Assembly (NCBI RefSeq): GCF_050003625.1
Contig: NC_134398.1
Location: 106,486,026-106,550,025, forward strand
Direction: 5' to 3'
Origin: Haematobia irritans
Lineage: Eukaryota > Arthropoda > Insecta > Diptera > Muscidae
DNA length: 64,000 bases
Below are positions 33,941 to 43,217 of this stretch, piece after piece (position 1 is the first letter of the stretch; the number at the start of each line of letters is the position of its first letter). The translations under genes were made by a program, and so were the position numbers. A model generated the notes under the pieces. It did not search any database, was not told the DNA's origin, and was given only the letters and a program-made list of their open reading frames with translations.

Positions 33941-34355
33941 ATGTCAATAACGTCCCATTTGTCTATGGATATGATTCCAATAATGTACCTACTGGATGGT
34001 TTTTTCAATGTGGTAAGTTTTTCTATAAACGGTATTTTGTCCGTTTTTAATAAAACCAAAATTTCAATTTATTAAAAATAATTTTTTTCACTTGCAGGTA
34101 GACAGGTCTCGTAATGGTAATTTTTTGAATATTCTTACTGTTTAATACTAATTAAGCTGATATCCTTATTGGCTCTAGGAAATACTCTTGAAAACCGTAA
34201 GTTAAAGATCAATATGAACGTTAGAATTAATTAATTAATAATATTTTTCTTATATTTTGTATAACTTTGCAATTTCAGATGCTTATAAGCCAAATCCGCC
34301 CAACAATTCAATTGAGTATAGCAACTTATACCACATATATCTTTCATATGGATAG
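33941..34355 (+). CDS. Candidate small gene with two micro-exons
   Basis: Four segments join into one 186-nt frame (61 residues plus stop): 33941-34012 (72 nt, from ATG), 34098-34116 (19 nt), 34179-34196 (18 nt), 34279-34355 (77 nt, ending TAG). Each intron has GT-AG borders: GTAAGT...TTGCAG (85 bp), GTAATT...CTCTAG (62 bp, with TACTAAT upstream) and GTAAGT...TTTCAG (82 bp). The product would start MSITSHLSMDMIPIMYLLDG and end HAYKPNPPNNSIEYSNLY before HIYLSYG. No family is recognised. An in-frame stop at 33899 lies just upstream of the ATG. A second frame through exon 1 (VPFVYGYDSNNVPTGWFF) is also open and would join the same C terminus if the acceptor 4 nt downstream (CAGGTAG) were used, so exon 1 may belong to a longer transcript. 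A poly(A) signal lies at 34530. Expression is not shown. Confidence 0.4.
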
Positions 34356-34529
34356 AAAACATGAAAATTTAAATTAATTAGTTTAGTCGTAATAACATAG
34401 AATATTACTCTTTTGAAGAAGCAATTACTAACTACCGACAAGTAAATGCGTCCAACGTACTAATAAAAATATTTCCTTTATTGTATATCATAAGCCATAG
34501 TTTTGTGTAATATAATAATAATTCTTTGA

Positions 34530-34535
34530 AATAAA
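34530..34535 (+). terminator. Poly(A) signal AATAAA
   Basis: AATAAA lies 175 bp downstream of the stop codon of the candidate micro-exon gene. Such words are common by chance in AT-rich DNA. Confidence 0.3.
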
Positions 34536-35290
34536 ATACTGGTGGTTACAGAAAATTGACTTGTTTTGTACGAAAAATTTCTTAGTTGTATACAGGCTTG
34601 TTGTACCTTTGATTCCTCAATTTCTCTACTTTTTTGAAAATGATACCGACAAACAGTTTATTTCAAACCACTTTCTTAATACAGGTTTCCCAAAAAATTG
34701 TTAATTTTTCCGGATAGCAGGAATATTTTGAATGAGTTTAACTATATTCTTCCCACAGCATAGTAATAATGAACTAAAATACGATGTAATACATGAACTA
34801 ATTTATAAGAAAATCATGAACTTATCTAGATGAAAAAAATCTTTGGCGCCAAATCATGGTCATTCTTACTATGGGTTAGTTCATTTTTCATAAAAAATAG
34901 TAAACTTTTTTTTCGGTGTAGCATTATTATGTTTGTGTTATGTAACATATAATATGTGTAGAAGAACCTCTGAATACACGCAGAGAAGAAACATGATTGT
35001 CACAATCATATTCGAAGAACAAACTAATATGATACGAGCTATTATTGCTGCAACCATGTTGACTCAGTGAACATGGTTCTATGAAAAATAAAATTGTCTC
35101 ATCTAAAATGTTATTATATTGATAAAAAGAAATTTGTTTGAATCAAAAATGAAAATGTTTGTCTTCCAGTTAAAAAACATAGCCACAACCTAAAATGTTT
35201 TGATATTTATGAAAAAACTTTTTTCGTAGTCGAAAAAGGAACGCCACTTGAGAAAAGAAAACACAAAATTAACTTAAGTTATTTGTTTTT
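34536..35290. other. Unassigned DNA between two convergent gene candidates
   Basis: Contains an element terminus near 34730-34921 (ending TTTTTTTTCGGTGTAG) related to 12757-12960, and a foldback-family end at 34979 (ACACGCAGAGAAGAAAC). No coding region recognised. Confidence 0.4.
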
Positions 35291-35397
35291 ATTTATTTAT
35301 ATACTAATTCATTGTTAATTTGTATTTATAACGTCGAGCAAGCAAACACCACATATTTTTATACACTCTATTTTGGTTTAATTTCAACAATAAGTAA

Positions 35398-35451
35398 TCA
35401 TTCCATATTTACTTCGTGTCCATCAAATGTGCAACCGCAGACATCATATAA
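35398..35451 (-). CDS. Candidate terminal exon, minus strand
   Basis: On the minus strand TTTTTATTTGCAG precedes a 54-nt segment reading LYDVCGCTFDGHEVNME and a TGA stop. A second frame (YMMSAVAHLMDTK) is open too, so the phase is undecided. AATAAA on the minus strand lies about 105 bp further on. Upstream on the minus strand, GGTTTTAG followed by GTGAATACAAAAACGG could be a preceding exon, but no consistent join was established. It would be convergent with the micro-exon gene. No family recognised; low confidence because one short exon can arise by chance. Confidence 0.25.
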   Translation of the reverse strand, partial: LYDVCGCTFDGHEVNME

Positions 35452-35946
35452 CTGCAAATAAAAATAAATTATACCATATATCAAAATTCATAACAAAAAT
35501 CAGGTACATTTTTTCAATTACACTTTCCGTTTTTGTATTCACCTAAAACCACGTACCACTTCTGAATAAATAAATTAACACAAACCACAGTAATTCCGTA
35601 TTCTCCTGCGCAAAATGAAAATCGTGTGTACCTGTTCAATGTTTTTATAAAATTCTCTCGCTGCCAATAATTAAAAAATTAAATGGTCACGAAAACAATG
35701 TACATGGTCTGTATGGCTATGGAATGGTTTTAGGCATGTCTATACTTAAAAATACTTTTTTCCCCTGCAAAAAAGTCTAAAAATTGATCTTCCTGACCAT
35801 GTATGGTCGTAATGTAATGGTTGGGAAGATAAATGTATGCGGCAACCATGTCCAAACATGATTTTTTCTGTGCATGTAGAATAGAGTGCCCTTTCGTTAT
35901 TGTGCCTGTTAATATTCTAATTAAATAATATTTGGGCATAAGCAAT
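35452..35946. other. Unassigned DNA with a foldback-family remnant
   Basis: The right part (about 35700-35880) has CGGCAACCATGTCCAAACATG and CTGTGCATG words of the foldback family seen at 38866-39115 and 55612. No gene. Confidence 0.4.
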
Positions 35947-35993
35947 CCCCAAAAAAAAATGATATGCTTATTAAGCATATCATTTTTTTGGGG
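35947..35993. repeat. Near-perfect 47-bp palindrome
   Basis: CCCCAAAAAAAAATGATATG is mirrored by CATATCATTTTTTTGGGG around CTTATTAAG. Arms pair over about 22 bp with only an A/T-run length difference. Confidence 0.9.
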
Positions 35994-37182
35994 AAGCATC
36001 ACTACATCTTAATCGCATAGTCAAACCAAACGCTCTCAAACAAGTTTAGTTTTCGGAAAAACATACCAGCATTATACTCAAAATTTCTAAATTAAAATAT
36101 GTTTATGTTTTTTTAGAAATTTAAAAATATTGTATTTAAAAAATTCAGCTTATGACATATTTTGGTTACACCTGAATATACGAAAAACACACTTTTCTAT
36201 CCGTGTAGAGATAGAGGTGTCTTACTCGTTGATGCATGTTATTGTTTTTGTTTCTAAATTTATTTTAAATAAGTCCATTTAATTTAACTACACTGTTAGA
36301 AAAATATGTTTTTCATATGTTCCGATATAAACAAAATGTGTTTCGGGCAGAATTTTTAAACACAATATATTTAAGTGCCAACATGAAATGTTCCTAAACT
36401 AACGCTAAATGTTTGGGACGCATATGTTAATATGTTAAAATATATTATGTTTGGGGCATGAATGTTTCATAAAAATAATATGTGTGAATTTAAACATATA
36501 TAAATGTACAAATTTCGAGCAAGCATATATATGTTTACAATTTCTGTGAAACGGTTGTATGTTGTTTCGGAAAACTGCTTTATGATAAGGCCAAAAATTT
36601 GATATGCTTAAGTTTAAATAACTTTTAATTTGAATATTAGAATGAGTATTCGGAGTAAAGAGAATAGACATTCGGAACCAAAAGCATAGAGATTTGAAGA
36701 AAAGAGCATGTGTTTTCGCCTTGAGAGGAGAATTTTATGTATGTGTGGACAAGTGTTTTGTTTATCATTTTGGCCTTATGGAAACACGTTTTTTAACGGT
36801 CTTAAAGGTAAAAATGAAATTAAGTACAAAACACGATAAGTTTTAAAAGCATTTAAAATGGTATTAAATGCTAGTAAAAAACGGTTCACGCCTAAATAAA
36901 TTTACGTGTACATTATAAAATTATTTATGTGTGTTTATACACTTCTTTTGTTAGAGTTTTTGATTTTCTTCCAAAATTTCAAACTTTTATACCAAAAACA
37001 GTTTTTTGTTATAAAATTGTTATTTTTGCAAAAAAAAAAAAAATAATATTTTATTCAAAAGCCATTTCGTTTATATCAATCACTGTTTCTGACTGTAAAT
37101 CTTTAATAACCCAAATTTCGAAGTTTCATTATAAAAATTTAATATAGTATAAATGTCCAAATTACAAAAAAAAAATTGGTTC

Positions 37183-37254
37183 GGTCGGAGCAGGAATTGA
37201 ACCCACGACCCTTTGCATGCAAGGCAGACATGCTAACCACTGCTCCACGTGGCC
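37183..37254 (-). promoter_or_regulatory. tRNA-like module T2 of X5
   Basis: Minus strand: CGTGGAGCAGTGGTTAGCAT (A-box), GGGTTCAATTCC (B-box), then a run of ten T downstream (A run at 37167-37176). Confidence 0.72.
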
Positions 37255-37366
37255 AACAAATGTATGTTTCTTTTAAATAATGTTATGTTGCATGGGCTCG
37301 TGGGCGCTGCAAACTATGCTATATAAATGTAACTTATAACGATAATTGTCTACTGGTGACTATAAC

Positions 37367-37439
37367 TGCTATGTAGCCCAGTGGATAGTGTGTTGGCTTA
37401 CAAACTGTATGGACCTCGGTTCGATTCTCCGTCCAGGCG
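37367..37439 (+). promoter_or_regulatory. tRNA-like module T1 of X5
   Basis: GTAGCCCAGTGGATAGTG (A-box) and GGTTCGATTCTCCGTCC (B-box), diverging from T2 across a spacer of about 110 bp. Confidence 0.72.
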
Positions 37440-37744
37440 AAATTTAAAATTTAAAAAATTTATGAAATTGAATAATTTCTTCAACATTATTTGTATTACA
37501 GAAAAAGGTACCAAGAACTAAAAATTTCGTGGAAGTGAAAATTATGTCAGGGAATGAGCACAATCTTCTTTGGGGAAAATACTTCCAAGCATATAATATT
37601 TTTGGGCTCAAAATGCTTCCAAACATATAATATGTTCACATAAAACAAACATATTAATGTTTCGGCAGTATCCAATAATATATGTGCTTCCTGCAAAATA
37701 TGTTTGGAACATATGTTAGAGAAGCGATTTTTTTTGAGGGTGTA

Positions 37745-38159
37745 GGGGTACTAATTGCTACAATTAAATTGTGCACGATACAAGATGAGGCCTTCTTGTT
37801 TTGTGCATGGTAAATCAAATGAAACAAAAGTGCAATTATGATGCCTCGAAATTTGGAACTGAAATATTAAGAATTTATTAACCATTCATATGCTTATATT
37901 TTACAAATACGCCATTGCCGAAATTCAATTCGTAAACGGAGCATCTAAAACTTACTTTTATCAATTACAAAATCGAAATATCCAAGCCTATTTATTTCAT
38001 TCTGCCATCACCATTAAACCCCCATGAACATTTTTAAATTTACAGATTAGTTAATTCGACTACTTCATTAATATACTTTCTGTTCTATTAACGTAACAAT
38101 TATAGTTTCAATTAGTACCGTTACGACACCCAAATGTCCAGTATTGTTTCGAATTTTAG
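37745..38159. other. Unassigned DNA
   Basis: No frame or element terminus recognised. Confidence 0.35.
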
Positions 38160-38475
38160 AAAAATGTTTGAGCCAAATCTTCTTTGGTGATTAAATGTAG
38201 AGTTTGGTGGGCTTTGGTAGAAAAATGTTTGAGCCAAATCTTCTTTGGTGATTAAATGTAGAGTTTGGTGGGCCATAAACTCCTACACTGATTCTATTAC
38301 AACAATAGATCTTCTGCAGAAAAATGTTTGAGCCAAATCTTCTTTGGTGATTAAATGTAGAGTTTGGTGGGCTTTGGTAGAAAAATGTTTGAGCCAAATC
38401 TTCTTTGGTGATTAAATGTAGAGTTTGGTGGGCCATAAACTCCTACACTAATTCTATGACAACAATAGATCTTAT
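38160..38475. repeat. Higher-order tandem repeat, 2 x 160 bp
   Basis: AAAAATGTTTGAGCCAAATC starts at 38160, 38221, 38320 and 38381. Each 160-bp unit is a 61-bp block followed by a 99-bp block that shares its first part. The two 160-bp units differ at only a few positions, so the doubling is recent. The minus-strand 81-codon frame here is a by-product of the repeat. Confidence 0.92.
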
Positions 38476-38789
38476 GTGAGACGCTATAAATTTAGCCCCA
38501 ATAAAATTGGAATGTTTGGGTTTTTTTTTATACCAACAATATTTTTAAAAATTCTATTCATTATTTGATACTACCCTATGTCATAGAATAAACCATATAA
38601 AAATATATTATTGGATATCTCCATTCACCTCATTTGAAAAATATGAATTGCTTTTTTAGTTATGGAAATGAAATTTGTATAAGACTGTAAAGGTGATAGG
38701 GGGAAGAAACTTGTTATGTTAGTGCTTCGGAAATATGCTGCTTTCATTTTGTGTGTGTTGTCAAAATATCAATAAAAGAGATGAATTAT
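38476..38789. other. Unassigned DNA
   Basis: No feature recognised. Confidence 0.35.
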
Positions 38790-39618
38790 CCCAGCAAAAA
38801 AAGCGTCGCCGAAAAAGTAATGAAAATGTTCTTTTTGAATCCGGAAGTGGTGCAAAATCGACGCACACCCAGAGAAGGAATATGATCACCTCAAATATGT
38901 TTCAAGAGCAAAATGTTATTTTTGGACGGAGAACATGTAACATGTTTGCGGCAACCATGTTATTTTCTCAAAAAGCATATGTCTGACTTCGGCAACCATG
39001 TATATGTTTGCCGAGAAAACAACATTTTTGCGACAAAAATGTTCCATGGTCACCGTCCAAAAATAACATTTTGCTCTCGTAACATGGTTGAGGTGATCAT
39101 ATTCCTTCTCTGCGTGCAGAAGCGATGATTTTATCATGGGCTTGTCATAGGACGGAAGTCCTCCCTTTCAACAGCCGTTGCACTGAATTTGCATCACTTC
39201 TTTAGGTGTGATCCGAATTCAATGTTTTGGATGTAAATAAAAAAATTCTGTGATATTTTGTCGGATAAATAATTTTTATAATTTTTAGTGTATTCTAACG
39301 CTTGTCGGGAACGTTTGACCTCAAATATGTTCAAAAATTCACAAGTTTTTCAGATTGGATTTAGCATTTTTTTCGACAAAACTTAAATGATTTCTACCAT
39401 TTTATGAATTCTTACTCTTACCTATTTTTTACCTTTTACCTATTTGAAACAAAAAAAGTTAAAATTACCCATTAAAAGTATGAAAAAATCATGTTATAAA
39501 AAATTGAATTAAAAGAACTTTCTGGGTAGTTAAAATAAAGAACATCATTGGGAGTGCATCTTCTGGAAGTACTTTTAAAGTTGTGCCTTTGGAAGAACTT
39601 CCAAATTTTTTTGCTGGG
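38790..39618. mobile_element. CCCAGCAAAA element, copy Z2
   Basis: CCCAGCAAAAAAAGCGTCGCC at the left and TTTTTTTGCTGGG at the right. ATTAT flanks both sides (38785-38789, 39619-39623). Collinear with Z1 apart from a 250-bp foldback insert at 38866-39115 and a longer right part (GGGAGTGCATCTTCTGGAAG). Confidence 0.8.
38866..39115. mobile_element. 250-bp foldback element nested in Z2
   Basis: Arms CAGAGAAGGAATATGATCAC and GTGATCATATTCCTTCTCTG are perfect inverts, and pairing continues through GCAAAATGTTATTTTTGGAC on both sides to nearly the centre. Z1 has uninterrupted GACGCAGAAGCG; here GCA is present on each side of the insert (38863-38865, 39116-39118), so the duplication is 3 bp. Related foldback pieces occur at 34979, about 35700-35880, 47238 and 55612. 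Confidence 0.9.
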
Positions 39619-39760
39619 ATTATACCAATAATATTTCTAAAATACACCCTGTCAAATTTAGTTACTCTCTAAAATTAATGCAATAAAGTATGGTATGTGT
39701 TCATGCCGTTTCCCATAGAAAAGTGGCGTATTAGGTTAGTACTCCACAAAATTAAGTATG

Positions 39761-40037
39761 GGGTAAGTGCAGCAAATGTGGTATACCCATTTGTTATTCG
39801 ATAGCCAAATTTTTTGTTTTTGTCCGACGAGGCTAAGATTTTACCACATTTATTTTACTAGTGTTAGCCCTCCACGCAACTATGAGCGGAAAATAAGAAA
39901 CCCATAATTTCAGATTTCAGAATTTCTCTGACAGCTACAAGCTATTCAGCTTGGGTTAGCTATTCGTATGTTGTTAAATAGAGAAAAAAGCTAATATTCC
40001 ACATTACCAACCCGTACCAAATTTGCTGCACTTACCC
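39761..40037. mobile_element. 277-bp MITE with GGGTAAGTGCAGCAAATG ends
   Basis: Left GGGTAAGTGCAGCAAATGTG, right CAAATTTGCTGCACTTACCC, followed by TA. The left flank is TG. A fragment of the right end is also inserted in X3 near 20190. Confidence 0.8.
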
Positions 40038-40512
40038 TACTAATTTGTGTTTTGCTGAACATCATAACAGAAACGATGAGAAAAAACGGAGACTCCGTAA
40101 AAACAAATCAAAAGCCACGTGTTCGGTCTATAGAAGAGTGTGCTATCGACCGGTTGTGTGTGTGTGTGTTTTTTTTATAATATATTAACAAAACAATTTA
40201 TTAATTATTGTGGTCTAAAAATCATTCATGCATTCAATTGGAATATGTCATTTGTATTCCCTTCTACTTTATCACCATACTAGAACTACTCTGTTAGACC
40301 TGATTTTTACCGCGACATAATATGTTTGGATGCAAACATATATTATGTTAGAAATAGGCTATAAACATATATGTGTTTAGAAGGAGAGACCTAGAGAGTA
40401 AGCTGCAAGTAAAAAAATGTGAGTAACCAATTGGCGCCTTAAATATATATATATACACAAAGAAAATGTCACTAACATTTTTTTCTACCAGTGTATACGT
40501 AAGGTGAAACAT

Positions 40513-41983
40513 TAGGTGTGTTCCTTTACTTTACTCGTAGTAAAAAGTAGTAAAAGAGAGAAATATTGAAAATCCTCTCAGATTTCTATATTTGTTAAAT
40601 GTACAGGAACGAAAATATAGTAAAAATTGTAAAAATGTCAAATAAAAAACAAAAGAAGCATTGTGATTTGAATAAATATTTTCAAAACATGTAGGTAAAT
40701 TAAATACTTTTATATCGAAATTTTTTTTTGACAAATGGCAGATTTTTTGCAGGAAACTTTGAAATCCTTATTACGATAGAAAGAAGCTATGGTTTTTACT
40801 TTGTTATAAAAAGTACTCCTTTTGCAAAATTTTTAATCAAAGTAAAACTCTGGCTTCTGGGCCATAAAGTAGAGTAATAGCGCATATTATCAGTATCTTA
40901 TAAGGTGGGGTTTTTCATTCCGTTTGTAACACATACAAATAACGAATTCTAACTATATAAAGTATATATAAAGTATATTATAAGACGATGTCTCTCTGTC
41001 TGGCTATCTATTGTAATCAGGCTACTTCCTTCAATAATGAACCTATAGTGCTGAAATTTTAACAGACGCGTTTTTCTTCTACATGCAGGTCAATTTTGAA
41101 GATGGGACTACTTCGGCCTAAGTTTCGATTTTGCTTCCATATGAACCGACCCCCGAATTGGGGTCTTCATCACATAGACATTAAAACTTTTATCCGATTT
41201 GCATGAAATTCAAAACGTAGAGGTACTTTTGGTCCATTAAAGGGTGTGCCGAATCTGGTGTGAGTCGGTCAATGTTTTGGTACTTTTTTCGAAGCAAGTG
41301 GTATTGGTTCGGCATTGTTTTGAAATTCCAAATTGTGGAGTCTACACGTTAAATCTAAAGCACAAAGGTGCGCAAAATTTTCATCCAGAATACGTACAAT
41401 TTTATAAGGAATGTAGTCCTTCTAGACTCAAAATACAGACCCCACTTTGTTCAAATTTTGCAAAAAAAATAAATTGTAAGGTCCTTTCTCGCAAATATTA
41501 GATATATTCGCACACATACACAATCTTTTTATGGTAGTTTATAAGTTCTATCCAGCAAAGCAAAAATCATGAAAATCGGTGCATAATTGCACGTTTGCCA
41601 AGTAACACTAAATTGCATACATCCGAGGTGTCCAACTTCCAACGTCTATAGACCAGCCCGTGAATCCACTAGGGACCTACAAACCTCTAAATATAGAGAA
41701 AAACATTTCAGCTTTGGCATAAAGAAAAAATTATGATGATATCTTAATCCATTAAAAAGTTACAGATTTATTTCCAAAAAAAAGCGATTTGGAACTACTT
41801 TAGTTTGGAAAATTTGAAAACAAATAATTATTTTTGTAGTAAAAAAATTTTAAAAGAGACATGCATTTTGACATTGTTCTCTTAAAATTGTTTACTACTT
41901 TTACTATTTTTTGGGGTTGAGGAACGGTTTCTAGTAAAAACTAGTAAAAGTAGTAACTAGTAGTACGTAAAGGAACACAACTA
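40513..41983. mobile_element. hAT-like element, TAGGTGTGTTCCTTTAC ends
   Basis: TAGGTGTGTTCCTTTACTTT at the left, and the right end read inward TAGTTGTGTTCCTTTACG, 16 of 18 matching. AGTAGTAAAAG-type words are subterminal on both sides. No clear 8-bp duplication was found, so the family call is tentative. A GTAACACAT-type dispersed repeat lies inside (40905-41600). No transposase frame. Confidence 0.55.
40905..41600 (+). repeat. Dispersed GTAACACAT-type repeat
   Basis: TTCCGTTTGTAACACATAC, TAAGACGATGTCTCTCTGTC, CCATATGAACCGACCC and TTATCCGATTTGCATGAAAT occur in the order seen in the reverse complement of 50838-52521. An 85-codon frame at 41244-41501 is not conserved. Confidence 0.6.
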
Positions 41984-42225
41984 TTATATGTTTGAACAAT
42001 ACAAACAATATTTTGTTTGGACCAATCCTGAAAATATATATGCAGAAGCGATTTTTTTGAGGGTACACGTAAAAAAAACGTATGATGTTGGTATGGGACG
42101 ATCAGACCTCACAACTGCAAAAATCAGCACTCAAATCAGGTCTCCTAAGTAGTTTTTCCGCCGCTGGGTTACGATATGTGGGTAGGTACAAAGGTACAAT
42201 ATTTGTAGTGGTTCATTTTTGGACT

Positions 42226-42590
42226 ATCCCAGCAAAAAACAGTGCTTCCAAAAAATAGTTTAGATCCTCAACTTGTAATCCGGAGGTAGTGCAAACTTGG
42301 ATCATATACAAGGAACTTTACATGGGCTTGTCATAGGGCGGAAGTATTTCGTTTTCGTATCCTCTGCATTGCTTTAGAATTTGCTCTTTGAATGTTCATT
42401 TGAATGAAGAAATTAAAAAAAGAAAAACAAAAAAAAATTTACCATATTCAATTTTTATTTTATCAATAATTTTCATTACACTTTTATATTCTAATTATCA
42501 GTTTTTACAATTTGAAAAACTTTTTGCTCCGACCGGGCGTTAGGTCTCGAGATGTTTTTTATTACTTTGAATGAAAAAAATCAGGACCAC
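42226..42590. mobile_element. CCCAGCAAAA element, truncated copy Z4
   Basis: CCCAGCAAAAAACAGTGCTTCC, then ATCCGGAGGTAGTGCAAAC and ATGGGCTTGTCATAGGGCGG, collinear with Z1 and Z2. The right terminus is missing. Confidence 0.65.
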
Positions 42591-43217
42591 ACGTAGAAAA
42601 GATTGGTTTTTATACTGTACATCGTTTTTTGTTTTATTGTTAATAAATATTCTTGTACAAATATATTTTTTCCATTTAAACGCAATAAAAAATTAAAAAT
42701 ACTACACGGATAGGAAAATAGGTTTTTCATATGTTCTGATGCACTATGGGCGGAAATTGAAAATTTGCGGCAAAAATTATTTACAATCAATATTTCTTAT
42801 CAAAATCAAATGTTACCAACACAAAGGGAGTTATTGCAGGTACATTACTAAAGAGGGGTCGAAATTGTACTTGGAATACTATAGAATATACACATATATG
42901 GAGTTTAATTTATACTTGCCTATTTTCCTTATAAAGAAAGCGCCTAATTCCCAGTACTTGATGTTAATAGTATAAATTAGTTGCCATTTTATTAATTAAA
43001 ATTATAGAAATATTAACTATCAAAATCACATTCTTCGGTATCTAACTCTAATTCCGTCCGTCTGTGTTTGTTGTTCGCAGGATTCCGATCGCAATATTAA
43101 CCGATTTTGATAAAACTTGGTACAACACGTTTTCTTGGTAAAAGGACAAACACTGTTGAATTTAGAAAAAAATTGGATCATATGTATCGTCCGATTTCGA
43201 CAAATTAGTACATACTG
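42591..43217. other. Unassigned DNA with an X-end fragment
   Basis: CGGATAGGAAAATAGGTTTTTCATATG near 42712 is an X left end without continuation. From 43040, GTCCGTCTGTGTTTG and ACCGATTTTGATAAAAC mark the GTAACACAT-type dispersed repeat. Confidence 0.4.

Larger units (their letters stand above)
36301..37742. mobile_element. X-family element, copy X5 (most compact full copy)
   Basis: Begins CACTGTTAGAAAAATATG, ends ATTTTTTTTGAGGGTG, and is flanked by TA (36299-36300, 37743-37744). Order: AACATATTATGTTTGG palindromes, a GAGAGGAGAATTTTATG block, a poly-A/T tract, T2 on minus, the GGGCTCGTGGGCGCTGC spacer, T1 on plus, then closing palindromes. Length 1442 bp with no foreign insert, so it is the best reference copy. 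No transposase frame. Confidence 0.82.
40290..42066. mobile_element. Diverged X copy interrupted by a hAT-like element
   Basis: Left part (40310-40400) has ATAATATGTTTGGATGC and ACATATATGTGTTTAG. Right part (41984-42063) ends GCAGAAGCGATTTTTTTGAGGG, the X right end. No tRNA-like modules remain. Confidence 0.5.

Noticed and set aside
37367..37439. A true tRNA gene (and the same for all T1/T2 modules)
   Set aside because: A and B boxes are present but acceptor and anticodon stems do not close, and every module sits at the same place in a repeated element.
38160..38475. CRISPR array
   Set aside because: Repeats are contiguous without unique spacers, and the DNA is eukaryotic.
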